A program made the position numbers and the translations under genes. DNA of 64,000 bases from UBA7957 sp965222695 (lineage in GTDB: Bacteria; Pseudomonadota; Gammaproteobacteria; Granulosicoccales; Granulosicoccaceae), in the NCBI GenBank assembly GCA_965222695.1, contig OZ244967.1:3534001-3598000 (forward strand). The letters run 5' to 3'. Position 1 is the first letter of the stretch; each line of letters starts with the position of its first letter. The notes under the pieces were generated by a model. That model was not told where the DNA came from, searched no databases, and worked only from the letters and a program-made list of their open reading frames with translations. Shown here piece by piece: positions 25,413 through 33,934 of this stretch.

Positions 25413-25904
25413 TCAGTAACTGATTCTTGTAATACTATAAGTCTTGTCACCTCCCGGTGTTTTTACGATGATCTGATCATCCAACAGCCGTTTTAGCAAT
25501 GATTTGGCCAGTGGCGAGTCTACACTGATGTAGTGGGATTTTTCATCGAATTCGTCAGGACCCACGATCCGGTACCTGCATTGATCTCCGGTCCCGTCCT
25601 CCAACCACACTTCGGCCCCAAAAAACACTTTTTGTTGATCATCAGGCGGGCGATCGACAACCGTCAGCTCGGGGAGACGTGTTTGTAAATAACGGATTCT
25701 ACGATCCAGTTCGCGCAATTCTTTTTTGCGATAGATATATTCAGCGTTTTCCGATCGGTCACCTTCGGCCGCTGCCGCTGACAAAGCAGCGACAACTTCC
25801 CGCCTTCGCAACCACAGTTTTTTTTCTTCTGACTGCAGGCTCTGCAAGCCCTGCGGAGTGATATAGGGCGATTTCTTGGCAGCGGGTTCACGATATCGGC
25901 TCAT
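25413..25904 (-). CDS. greB: transcription elongation factor GreB
   Basis: Rescues backtracked RNA polymerase by stimulating transcript cleavage. 163 aa with an N-terminal coiled coil (LQSLQSEEKKLWLRRREVVAALSAAAAEGDRSENAEYIYRKKEL region, about residues 20-62) including the catalytic acidic tip GDRSENAEY, followed by the C-terminal FKBP-like domain (VFFGAEVWLEDG, RIVGPDEFDE, SPLAKSLLKR). The length and start MSRYREP are GreB-like rather than GreA-like. It is convergent with cmoM, 14 bp away. Confidence 0.95.
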   Translation of the reverse strand: MSRYREPAAKKSPYITPQGLQSLQSEEKKLWLRRREVVAALSAAAAEGDRSENAEYIYRKKELRELDRRIRYLQTRLPELTVVDRPPDDQQKVFFGAEVWLEDGTGDQCRYRIVGPDEFDEKSHYISVDSPLAKSLLKRLLDDQIIVKTPGGDKTYSITRISY

Positions 25905-25970
25905 TTGACCTTTTCCGCCTGTATAAGCTTTTCCAAATTAAATAGTGCCGGTGCATGAGAGCCTATCGAA

Positions 25971-26300
25971 TCAATGCCTCACGGTTTCCGAAAAAACATT
26001 GATTACCACCACTCCGCAGATAATCAACCCCATTCCCAAAATGGCCGCAGCATCGGGAATCTGCTGGTACAGGACCGCTCCTCCCAAAGCGACCAGTACT
26101 ATTCCTAAACCTGCCCAGATCGCGTAGGTGATCCCTACGGGCAGAGTGCGTAGTACCAGGGCCATCATATAAAAAGCGATCCCATACCCAAAAATCACGA
26201 TCAAAGTCGGAACGGGACGGGTGAATTCTTCCGTCGCTTTTAATGCAATGGTTGCAACAACTTCCGCAATAATCGCAATGGCCAGATAAAAATAAACCAT
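25971..26300 (-). CDS. small multidrug resistance (SMR) family transporter
   Basis: 109-aa four-helix membrane protein of the EmrE/SMR family: helix 1 has the essential Glu (AIIAEVVATIALKATEEF, Glu14), helix 2 the IVIFGYGIAFYMMALVLRTLPVGITYAIWAGLGIV block, ending in FSETVRH. The pattern fits EmrE-type multidrug/proton antiporters; guanidinium export (Gdx/SugE) is less likely given the helix-2 sequence. It seems monocistronic. Confidence 0.92.
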   Translation of the reverse strand: MVYFYLAIAIIAEVVATIALKATEEFTRPVPTLIVIFGYGIAFYMMALVLRTLPVGITYAIWAGLGIVLVALGGAVLYQQIPDAAAILGMGLIICGVVVINVFSETVRH

Positions 26301-26467
26301 GGGAGCCGATTCCGTATCTCAAGGGTGTGCTGTGAATGATTTTCGAATCTCTCTTTAGCCGCTGCAGTATACACTGGTAATCCAGCTAGCCGGAATCGAA
26401 AGCCATGATTGATCAAAGGCAGACGTTGAAATCACAGGCAAACAGAATATGTCGCTCGTATTTTAGT

Positions 26468-26514
26468 AAAAAAGAAGGCCGCCCGCCGGCTTTACCCGGC
26501 GGACGACCTTCAAG
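26468..26514 (-). terminator. rho-independent terminator of the DUF1127 gene
   Basis: A long GC hairpin, GAAGGCCGCCCGCCGG / CCCGGCGGACGACCTTC (26473-26511), followed on the minus strand by TTTTTT; 40 nt after the stop of the leftward gene. Confidence 0.8.
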
Positions 26515-26554
26515 ACTGCTGCATCACAGTTCTTCATCGGAAGCGTATCATTGA

Positions 26555-26851
26555 CTAGCGATAGCGGTTGACCTTTCTGATCCGATCGAGCTTGGCCAAG
26601 GCTTGGGCCGGGTCATCGGAAAAACTGGCCCTGACTATGTCCGGCCGGGTAACACCTATATCCTTCAACATGCGATCGTCCAGGCGCAAGAGCTGGCCTA
26701 TCGCCTTGCGGTTGCTATGATGCTCTATCTGCGAACGGATAGACGCTTTAACACGAGCCAATACCGCTTTTATACGGGAACCCAGCGGCGAGAAGGCCGA
26801 TTCCTGCCGATACACAGCTCTTACATTGACGGTTTCAGTCTTTGAGCTCAT
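26555..26851 (-). CDS. DUF1127 (YjiS-like) small protein
   Basis: 98 aa from the ATG at 26851, which has AGGAG seven nt upstream. The C-terminal half is the YjiS-like DUF1127 domain: RKAIGQLLRLDDRMLKDIGVTRPDI at about residues 50-75. DUF1127 proteins are small, often arginine-rich proteins; in some species they bind RNA or act in phosphate and polyamine control, but no role can be assigned here. It is divergent from a LysR regulator across 144 bp, which probably controls it, and has its own terminator. Confidence 0.88.
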   Translation of the reverse strand: MSSKTETVNVRAVYRQESAFSPLGSRIKAVLARVKASIRSQIEHHSNRKAIGQLLRLDDRMLKDIGVTRPDIVRASFSDDPAQALAKLDRIRKVNRYR

Positions 26852-26958
26852 TTGCCTCTCCTGCAATCTCCGGGATTGCTGCTAAACCATATTTGTGTTG
26901 AACATGACTGGACTTTGCGGCAAAAAGATGCTTCAATCAAACGAAAAGTTTTCAATGC

Positions 26959-26981
26959 ATCTTTCAATTTTTTTGAAAGAT
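26959..26981. promoter_or_regulatory. palindrome in the LysR/DUF1127 divergent promoter region
   Basis: ATCTTTCAA-ttttt-TTGAAAGAT, 9-bp perfect arms, ending 14 bp before the regulator's ATG. Its position fits an autoregulatory LysR operator, although it lacks the classic T-N11-A spacing. Confidence 0.5.
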
Positions 26982-26995
26982 AGATGGAGCTCAAT

Positions 26996-27883
26996 ATGAA
27001 TGCTTCAGAGTCTGCACAAATACCGCTGCTTGAGCTGGATCTGCTTAAAACCCTGGTTGCGATTGCGGAAACCGGTAATTTCTCCAAAGCTGCTGAAACC
27101 ACCTTTCGTACGCCCTCAGCGGTTTCAATGCAGGTCAAGCGCATGGAGGAAACACTGGGGCGCAGCATTTTCAGGCGCGATTCACGCTCGGTCAGCCTCA
27201 CCGATGACGGAGAACGATTACTGGCTCACGCTCGGCGGGTGTTGGCACTGAACCGGGATATAGTCAGCCAGTTTGTATCGCCGGACGTATCGGGAATCGT
27301 CAGGCTGGGTGCGCCGGATGACGTTGCCGAGCGGTTTTTACCCGAAATGCTGTGTCGTTTTTCAGAATGCCATCCGGCGGTAACAGTCGATGTGGTCGTC
27401 GAAAACTCGCCGGTTTTAGCCGAGCGAGTACGAAAACAGCAACTGGAAATCGCTATTGTGACCTGTGGCGATAATCCGAAAAATCCCATCCAAGCGGAAG
27501 TTGTATTCCGCGAGCGGCTTTGCTGGGCAGGAGTGAGAGGCGGTATCGCGGCGGAGCAGAATCCTCTGCCCATCACGGTTTGGGACGAAGACTGTATCTG
27601 GCGTAAAGCGGCGATCGGCAGCCTGGAGAAACAAAACCGCGATTTCCGAATCGCTTTCAGAAGCGCGCATATTTCAGGTCAAAAAGCCGCCGTTTTTGCC
27701 GATCTCGCCATAGCTGCATTACCGGTTTCCTCCTGTGAAGGGCGGATCATTTCATTGGACAGTAAATATGATCTTCCCGAATTGCCGGAATATGCACTGG
27801 GAATCCTGGTGAACGATAACGCCACGCCCCAGGTTATCAGTGCCGCCGACCATATTCGTGCCAGCTTTGCAAAAAAACAGTAG
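26996..27883 (+). CDS. LysR-family transcriptional regulator
   Basis: 295 aa from the ATG at 26996, which has GGAG eight nt upstream. The winged HTH is at about residues 15-70 (LLKTLVAIAETGNFSKAAETTFRTPSAVSMQVKRMEETLGR spread over this part), followed by the periplasmic-binding-protein-like effector domain (VRLGAPDDVAERFLPEML). It resembles the subgroup often found beside DUF1127 genes. Divergent from the DUF1127 gene and convergent with the SHMT-like gene. A 9-bp-arm palindrome lies just before its start. Effector unknown. Confidence 0.9.
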   Translation: MNASESAQIPLLELDLLKTLVAIAETGNFSKAAETTFRTPSAVSMQVKRMEETLGRSIFRRDSRSVSLTDDGERLLAHARRVLALNRDIVSQFVSPDVSGIVRLGAPDDVAERFLPEMLCRFSECHPAVTVDVVVENSPVLAERVRKQQLEIAIVTCGDNPKNPIQAEVVFRERLCWAGVRGGIAAEQNPLPITVWDEDCIWRKAAIGSLEKQNRDFRIAFRSAHISGQKAAVFADLAIAALPVSSCEGRIISLDSKYDLPELPEYALGILVNDNATPQVISAADHIRASFAKKQ

Positions 27884-27887
27884 TTCT

Positions 27888-27957
27888 AATCAGAATAAAA
27901 TCTGACTCAATTCATCGCGTTCTCGCAACGACACGGAGATCTGGAACAGGCTCTTAG
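27888..27957. repeat. family 1 palindromic repeat, half copy
   Basis: TAATCAGAATAAAATCTGAC... to ...GGAACAGGCTCTTAG matches the right arm of the element at 10830-10986. It fills the gap between the lysR stop and the convergent SHMT-like gene, whose TAA stop (27954-27956) lies in the repeat's outer end. Confidence 0.8.
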
Positions 27958-29285
27958 TCGCAAATAAATTTTAGTTTCCGGAATGACTGACGAAATTCAG
28001 ATACATCACGTGCAATCTTTTCTGCAGGCCTCTTTTGAAAAACACTGTCGGTCATATAGTCTGCGAGCACATCCATATGTTGTTCCTGCATTCCGGTTCG
28101 AACGATTTCAGGGGTTCCTAACCTTAGTCCGTTCATATCACCCTCTACCTCTGCAATGGGCAAGCCTATCCCGCAACTGAGTATATTCGCTTGTCGCAAG
28201 GACTTGGCCATGGATTGTCCGCCACCGAATTCACAGGCCTCAACAGCAAATTGATGCGAATCGGTAGCTATTTTTTGATTATCCCGCTCTACTGAAAAAA
28301 CCGGTAATCCCTTATTCCGCAGGGCACAGGCCAGTGCCTTACTGGTGCTTACCATTTGTATTGCATAGTCGCGACCGAATTCACGCCAATCCAGCAGGGT
28401 GACGGCCAATGCGGCGGATTTCGCAACATCAAAGTTTGCCGTCAGACCCGGAAAGGCAATTGCATCGATCTTCTCCATCAAGGTTTCTTCGTTTGAAACA
28501 ATTAATCCACCCGGTGGGCCTCCAAGGCTTTTATAGGTGCTGAATGTCATTAAATGCGCGCCCTCATCAAGCGGATTGGGCCAGTATTGACCCGCAATGA
28601 TGCCACACTGATGCGCTGCATCGAACAAGACATAAGCACCCACCTCATCGGCAATTTGCCGAATTTCCGCGATAGGATGGGGTAATAGATTCAAGCTGCC
28701 GCCTATGGTGATCAATTTCGGGTTCAGTCGTTGCGCCAGTGATCTCAACTGATCCAGATCGACCGTATATTGTGCATCGTTAACGGGAAACTGATGGATA
28801 TTCACCCCGTAGAGGCCTGCCGCACCATCATTATGGTGCGTGACATGCCCCCCGATGGAGGCCGGTGGCACCAGAATATTATCCCCTGGTTCACAGCTTG
28901 CCATAAAGGCGTATAGGTTAGCCAAGGCGCCCGAACCAACCCGAATTTCGGCATATTGCGCTGAAAATATTTCCCGCGCCAGGGCGTTGGTGATAACTTC
29001 GATCTGTTCAACCGCTTCCAGGCCCATTTCATATTTATCACCGGGATGTCCCAAAGAAGGTCGGGTTCCTAAACCGCGGGACAGTAATGCCTCGGCGCGA
29101 GGGTTCATAATATTCGTGGCCGGATTTAAGTTAACGCATTCTTCAAGATGTATCCGGTTATTCTCTTCAGAGAGTTCGTCGATCCTGTTCAACAACCATT
29201 TTGAATCTTCCATGTGGTTCTGCTTTATTACCCGGTTTGCGTAATCGTTCAGTATTTTCGGCAGCCAAGGAATTTCGTAGGTCAT
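27954..29285 (-). CDS. serine hydroxymethyltransferase-like PLP enzyme
   Basis: PLP-dependent fold-type I protein of 443 aa from the ATG at 29285 (GGAG nine nt upstream). It belongs to the GlyA superfamily: ECVNLNPATNIMNP near the start, GSGALANLYAFMASCEPGDNIL, DAAHQCGIIAGQYWPNPLDEGAHLMTFSTYKSLGGPPGG. The PLP lysine is K252. The canonical SHMT lysine motif is TTTHKTLRGPRGG, so STYKSLGGPPGG marks a divergent paralogue. It may act on serine, threonine or an alpha-methyl amino acid; the reaction is not deducible. It stands alone, downstream of LysR in convergent orientation; its stop codon is in repeat sequence. Confidence 0.8.
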   Translation of the reverse strand: MTYEIPWLPKILNDYANRVIKQNHMEDSKWLLNRIDELSEENNRIHLEECVNLNPATNIMNPRAEALLSRGLGTRPSLGHPGDKYEMGLEAVEQIEVITNALAREIFSAQYAEIRVGSGALANLYAFMASCEPGDNILVPPASIGGHVTHHNDGAAGLYGVNIHQFPVNDAQYTVDLDQLRSLAQRLNPKLITIGGSLNLLPHPIAEIRQIADEVGAYVLFDAAHQCGIIAGQYWPNPLDEGAHLMTFSTYKSLGGPPGGLIVSNEETLMEKIDAIAFPGLTANFDVAKSAALAVTLLDWREFGRDYAIQMVSTSKALACALRNKGLPVFSVERDNQKIATDSHQFAVEACEFGGGQSMAKSLRQANILSCGIGLPIAEVEGDMNGLRLGTPEIVRTGMQEQHMDVLADYMTDSVFQKRPAEKIARDVSEFRQSFRKLKFICD

Positions 29286-29389
29286 AGCCAAGTACTCCGG
29301 TTAAAGATTCTGGGACGGCTTCCGGTAATTTTCCTCTCATTCCCGCTATTTTGACAAATACGGTGCAGATTATCTTTAGTACGGATTAT

Positions 29390-30325
29390 TTACGGCTCGG
29401 AAGGAATCGGCGGCAGGGACTTTAGATATGCGGCTATAGCTTCCCTATCCCCGGGGGATAGATGTGCCATATTTTCCTGCACTTCCACCATCGATCCTCC
29501 GAAGGAATCAAAGTCAGGATCAAATCCGGATTCCAGTGCGTAGGCTATATCCTGCTCACTCCAATCGGCGAGACCATCCTTATGCGGCGTGATATTGGGT
29601 ACTTTTCCCTCTGATGAACCATCCTGATCGGCCTGACTGTCCAGCGGATCCGCACCGGCCAGGAATCTTTCGCGAATCTCCCCCCCGAAAGCATCGCGTG
29701 GTGTGTGACAGGCACTGCAGTGACCCGGGCCATTGACCAAAAACCGGCCTCGCTCCAATTTTGCATCGATGTTCGTATTTTCGGTAAAGGTTTCGCCTCT
29801 CAGATAGAGTAATTTCCACAAACCCAGGCCTAAGCGGATATTGAATGGAAAACGCAGCTCATGTTCTTCAGACGCTACGGGTTGTGATGGTAAAGTATCG
29901 ATAAAGGCCTTAAGATCGATTAAGTCTTCTGCGGGCATTATCCGGTAGTTGCTGTAAGGGAAGGCGGGGTAATAATGCGAACCTTCGGGTGAGACGCCAT
30001 TACGCATCGCATGGATGAAACCGGCGACACTCCAGGCCCCTATACCATGCTCCCTGTCCGGTGAAATATTAGGGACCTTGAATACTCCAAAAGGTGTTTC
30101 CAATGCCAAACCGCCGGCCAATTGAAACTTCGCGTCGCCCTCCGCGCCAGGCACCGCATGGCAGGACGGACAACCGCCCGCCCAGAACATGGTTTCACCG
30201 TTTTGCAAATCTGCCTGATGTTCGGGAACCAGCGTTTCATCCAGCGGGCGTGGCCATATTAATACAAGCAGTACTAAGCCGCAGATGATAAGCAACCCTG
30301 TAAGCAACAGGACGAAGCGCTTCAT
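29390..30325 (-). CDS. diheme cytochrome c
   Basis: 311 aa with an N-terminal hydrophobic signal/anchor (residues 4-22) and two c-type heme motifs, CPSCH at 52-56 and CSACH at 203-207. Segment order resembles the cytochrome subunits of periplasmic alcohol or aldehyde dehydrogenases (GGLALETPFGVFKVPNISPD, GDREAIAAYLKSLPPI). It is exported, and probably membrane-tethered. The neighbouring gene 12 bp upstream encodes a cytochrome c', so the pair may form a small electron transfer unit; no dehydrogenase partner is adjacent. Confidence 0.9.
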   Translation of the reverse strand: MKRFVLLLTGLLIICGLVLLVLIWPRPLDETLVPEHQADLQNGETMFWAGGCPSCHAVPGAEGDAKFQLAGGLALETPFGVFKVPNISPDREHGIGAWSVAGFIHAMRNGVSPEGSHYYPAFPYSNYRIMPAEDLIDLKAFIDTLPSQPVASEEHELRFPFNIRLGLGLWKLLYLRGETFTENTNIDAKLERGRFLVNGPGHCSACHTPRDAFGGEIRERFLAGADPLDSQADQDGSSEGKVPNITPHKDGLADWSEQDIAYALESGFDPDFDSFGGSMVEVQENMAHLSPGDREAIAAYLKSLPPIPSEP

Positions 30326-30337
30326 CCGATATCAGTC

Positions 30338-30826
30338 TTATTGGTCCTTTGGAACCCGAAATGATTCATGGCATCCCTTGCAGGCCTTACCCACCGCTCC
30401 CATATTGGCCTTGACTGCATCAAGCCCATTACCGGCTTCGGCGGCCATAGTCGTCAAAACTTCCGACAGCTTTTTATGCTTTTCAGACACTTCGGGAAAA
30501 GTCGTCCAGGCTTCCGGCTTAGCGCGGGTTTTCCCATCCAACTCAGCAACACTTGCATCCGATCCTTCCGGCCACATGGTTGAATTATCCATCTGTGCAG
30601 CCGCCTGCAGATTATTTGCCGCAGCAGCGGCCACTTTGGCGTCATAGTCAGCTTCACCTTTTGCCATGGCACCCAGCAATCCCAGGTTATAGGCATAGAG
30701 CTGCATAAACGCCTGACGCGCCTTGATTTGCTTTTTAAACGGAAAATCCTCGGCCATAGCCGCCGAAGTAGTTACCATTCCCGCGCAAGCCAGCATCAAG
30801 GCGAATTTACTGATTCTCAATTTCAT
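30338..30826 (-). CDS. cytochrome c' (class II)
   Basis: 162-aa periplasmic protein with a signal peptide (ALMLACAGMVTTSAAMA) and a four-helix-bundle body that ends in the C-terminal heme motif CKGCH at 149-153, the class II arrangement. Residues such as RQAFMQLYAYNLGLLGAMAKGE fit the first helix of cytochrome c', whose members bind nitric oxide and may protect against it. It is first in a two-gene unit with the diheme cytochrome c. Confidence 0.93.
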   Translation of the reverse strand: MKLRISKFALMLACAGMVTTSAAMAEDFPFKKQIKARQAFMQLYAYNLGLLGAMAKGEADYDAKVAAAAANNLQAAAQMDNSTMWPEGSDASVAELDGKTRAKPEAWTTFPEVSEKHKKLSEVLTTMAAEAGNGLDAVKANMGAVGKACKGCHESFRVPKDQ

Positions 30827-30960
30827 AGTATGACCTCATTTATTGTTAAATTTGATAAATACCTTTTGGTCTCTTTGTTCCAAAAACCTTGCTTCCGGTC
30901 ATTCTTTCAAACCCAGCACCCCGTTAACACCAAAGTGTGCCCGATATTCCCCGGTGACCA

Positions 30961-31482
30961 CTATTGAGCGACAATATTGACTAATCGCGCCTTTCCGGTA
31001 TCAGACACCCTTAGCAGGGCTATTCCTCCTTCACCTAAAGATTCCTCCAGGGCCAACGCCCGCTCCTTCGGCGCGAAAAACGCTTCTACGCCGTAGCGAA
31101 TCCGGAATTGCTCATATTCACCCCGCTCCACTCTTCGCTGAATCCGTCCTCTGATAAATACACCACTCTCGGGTTTTTGCAGGGAAGCCGAAGAGAAGGC
31201 GTAAAGATCGCCGGATTCTGCCGGAGTAAGAATAATATAAACCACTTCTCCAATGCGCAAGTCCGCATTTTGCGGAAACACACGACTGTCGATACGCGAA
31301 ATCTCATAGGCCAATTGTGCGTAGTTACCTCTGAACAGAGAGCGCGGATCGACCGGCGTGGTTCTTAGCCGAATTTCCTTTCCTGCCCAGAGCGGAATCG
31401 CCGCATTAACATAGACACCTGTCATAATAAAAAACTGAAACGCAAGAGCGGCAAACAACCCGAGAGTGATCTTTTTATTCAT
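30961..31482 (-). CDS. GDYXXLXY-domain membrane-anchored protein
   Basis: 173 aa with one N-terminal hydrophobic segment (LGLFAALAFQFFIMTGVYV). It carries the GDYXXLXY-type motif, here FRGNYAQLAYEIS near residue 48. Such proteins are encoded next to DUF2157 membrane proteins, and here the start overlaps the stop of the DUF2157 gene by four bases. The function of the pair is unknown. Predicted to face the periplasm. Confidence 0.85.
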   Translation of the reverse strand: MNKKITLGLFAALAFQFFIMTGVYVNAAIPLWAGKEIRLRTTPVDPRSLFRGNYAQLAYEISRIDSRVFPQNADLRIGEVVYIILTPAESGDLYAFSSASLQKPESGVFIRGRIQRRVERGEYEQFRIRYGVEAFFAPKERALALEESLGEGGIALLRVSDTGKARLVNIVAQ

Positions 31483-32786
31483 TGCGGCCGCTCCCTGAAC
31501 TGGTAACGTTTCCAGTACCAGGCTGCACCCAGCAATATCACTGCGAAAACCAGAAACAGCGCAGCCGCACCGAAATAGTCGCCCACCAGGTCCAGATAGC
31601 GCAAAAAAGCAGTCAACAGTACAGCGACAACACCGAGAAAAAAATAGTGTGAAATTCCTTCCTTTATGCCATAGACGATCAGCCCTGCAGCGACCGTGAT
31701 TAAAACAAGATTGTCAATCACCTGAAAATACTGACTATAAGCCGGATCATCAGTCGCGAGTACAGCTGCCAGCGATGCAATATAAAACAATACAATAACG
31801 GCAAACAGCGGTAGTTTCCCGGCTCCAACGCTTAAGCCGATGGCGATTGCAGATAAGGAGCACACAATAATCAGCATGGACGTCTGATGCGCCCAGTCCG
31901 CGGAAATTAACTCCCGCCAGGGTTCGGCAAAACTCAATATCAGCAGTAATACAAGCGCAAAACGCAGACTCCAAAGCGAAAGTACAGCCGCATAATCCCT
32001 GGCTTTGACCGATTGGCGCCGCTTCAGCCAGTGGCTGAACGCGTAAAACAGAATAAACAGAGAAACAGCAACCGCCAGATGCTCGGCATAGATCTCGTAG
32101 AGTCTTCCTTCACGCCAATAAGTCGATAAGGAAAACTCCACCCAAAGGCCAAAGCTGAAGATCACAACCAGAAAAAGCAAGGCACTTGGCAAGCCCCGGT
32201 ACAATATCAGCGCCGCTGAGCCGATAAACAGGGGGAAAAGCTGCGGATAAAAATCCATACTCACTTCGAGAAAAAACCACACCAAGGCCAAAACCATCGT
32301 TTGCAATGCAAGCCAAGTACTGTTCAACAACAACGCCAGAGGCAAGCACCCCAAAGCCCACCAAAAAATCCCATCCGGCATATGCTCGCCCAAATGATAG
32401 ATCTGCGCGATCAAAATAATCGAAGCGCCGAAAAACAAATTACCCAGCAAAAAAACCGCCACGGACGTGTTAAAATCACCATTTAAATATTTTCTTATCG
32501 CATAACCCTGAACCAGCATGGTCAAGGCAATCAGAGACCACATACGCACGGCGCGCGGTATCTGGTCCCAATTGGCACTGATGAAGGTGATTAAGGCCAA
32601 TCCGATGAACACAAAGCCCAGGCCCACCAGCATACGATAGCCGAAGGAATGATTCTTTATCCGGTGGAAATCCACTCCGTAACGGGCGCAAATGGCCTCA
32701 GCCTGGGACTGGGAAATTAAACCGGCTTCGGCCCATTGCTCGGTTTCCCTGGCAAGATCATTTTTAAGCAGACGAATCAGACGCAT
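31479..32786 (-). CDS. DUF2157 multi-spanning membrane protein
   Basis: 435 aa: a short cytoplasmic DUF2157 helical domain (EQWAEAGLISQSQAEAICARYG at about 16-37) followed by a long run of about 12 hydrophobic segments. The family is uncharacterised. The gene is coupled to the following GDYXXLXY gene (4-bp overlap), and the pair probably works together. The SHMT/cytochrome genes downstream are separate units. The promoter is not evident. Confidence 0.88.
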   Translation of the reverse strand: MRLIRLLKNDLARETEQWAEAGLISQSQAEAICARYGVDFHRIKNHSFGYRMLVGLGFVFIGLALITFISANWDQIPRAVRMWSLIALTMLVQGYAIRKYLNGDFNTSVAVFLLGNLFFGASIILIAQIYHLGEHMPDGIFWWALGCLPLALLLNSTWLALQTMVLALVWFFLEVSMDFYPQLFPLFIGSAALILYRGLPSALLFLVVIFSFGLWVEFSLSTYWREGRLYEIYAEHLAVAVSLFILFYAFSHWLKRRQSVKARDYAAVLSLWSLRFALVLLLILSFAEPWRELISADWAHQTSMLIIVCSLSAIAIGLSVGAGKLPLFAVIVLFYIASLAAVLATDDPAYSQYFQVIDNLVLITVAAGLIVYGIKEGISHYFFLGVVAVLLTAFLRYLDLVGDYFGAAALFLVFAVILLGAAWYWKRYQFRERPQ

Positions 32787-32808
32787 AGTGATATTCTAGG
32801 TGAAAATG

Positions 32809-32850
32809 GGATATTCTCGCGACGGCATTGAGATATTAAACTGGCTCTAA
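32809..32850. repeat. family 1 palindromic repeat, decayed half copy
   Basis: GGATATTCTCGCGACGGCATTGAGATATTAAACTGGCTCTAA matches the outer half of the right arm, with substitutions. It provides the TAG stop (32847-32849) of the aminopeptidase gene. Confidence 0.6.
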
Positions 32851-33893
32851 TGCGTCAGCTTATCCAAATATCGATCTCGATCGTCTTTTTTCATTTCCGA
32901 TATTTCTCTGGTTTTTTGATAAAACGCGGTAAAGTCCGCGCCTTCCCTCCTGAAGATTTCATTAAAAGCCGGAACCAGCCGCCGGTAGGTTGTCACCGCT
33001 ACCAATCTTGCGTTATTCATATCTTTCTCAAACCATTGATCGTAGCCATTGTATGCGTTCCAGGACGTTTTTAGTTCGAGATAGTGTTGTTTGAGTTCAG
33101 CAAAAATCCGCAGTTTTTGCCGGCGTTTTGTATCAGGATCGCTGTCAGAGTCGTAAAGATTCTGCAGCCTTGCCCGGGTTGCGGTCAGCAGATTCGAGAA
33201 GTCCTCACGGCGTTGCAAAAACAGGCTGTATCCGTTGAGGCTTTCGTTTTGATTCCGGGATTTTAACCAGGCGCGGACTCCCTCCTGTTCGACAAATGAC
33301 GCATAAGCCTCGTTGAATTCACTATCGCCTTTTACATACAGTTTCTGGTGGGCAAGTTCATGGAAGATTAAAGCGGCAAGACGGATGTCTGAGCCCTTTA
33401 GCATGGTGTTGAGAACCGGATCGTCAAACCAGCCCAGCGTCGAGTATGCGGTCGCGCCGTTTACGATGGTGTCGAGGCCCTGCCGATCCAATTCATCCGC
33501 CAGTTTATGCGCATCCTGTTCCGCGAAGTAACCCTTGTAGCTGACACACCCGGCTACCGGAAAACACCAGGTTTTAGCCTTTACCGAAAACTCTTCGGCG
33601 GCAACGACATTCCAGGTGACATAGTCTCGACCGGTGTCGACAAAGCTTTTATAACTGTCATTCTCGGGCAGCCCCAGACTTTCCGTTGCAAAGCGGCGTA
33701 TCTGCCGGGCAAGATCAAGCTTTTCCTTTAGTCGCGTGTCCGTATCCGGCGATTGCAGCAGTTCCTCTATATCCTGACGTGCATTCATCAGGGCAAAATG
33801 GCCTTTAACTGCCTGGGTATAGTAAGACAGAGTGCTACAGCCACTCATCAGAAATACGGCGATAAAGACCGATAAGGTTCGAATGTTATTCAT
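32847..33893 (-). CDS. putative zinc aminopeptidase lipoprotein (PF10023 type)
   Basis: 348 aa with a lipoprotein signal (VFLMSGC, Cys19). The zinc peptidase motif HELAH lies in IFHELAHQKLYVKGDSEFNEAYASFVEQEG near residue 178, the signature of the family annotated as putative aminopeptidase (DUF2265). CFPVAGCVSYKGYF and LGWFDDPVLNTM are also family-typical. Probably anchored in the periplasm. Divergent from cca; its stop codon lies in a repeat. Confidence 0.88.
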   Translation of the reverse strand: MNNIRTLSVFIAVFLMSGCSTLSYYTQAVKGHFALMNARQDIEELLQSPDTDTRLKEKLDLARQIRRFATESLGLPENDSYKSFVDTGRDYVTWNVVAAEEFSVKAKTWCFPVAGCVSYKGYFAEQDAHKLADELDRQGLDTIVNGATAYSTLGWFDDPVLNTMLKGSDIRLAALIFHELAHQKLYVKGDSEFNEAYASFVEQEGVRAWLKSRNQNESLNGYSLFLQRREDFSNLLTATRARLQNLYDSDSDPDTKRRQKLRIFAELKQHYLELKTSWNAYNGYDQWFEKDMNNARLVAVTTYRRLVPAFNEIFRREGADFTAFYQKTREISEMKKDDRDRYLDKLTH

Positions 33894-33934
33894 TTTTAGC
33901 TATTGTAGTACAGGATTTAGCGTAAACTTGTACC

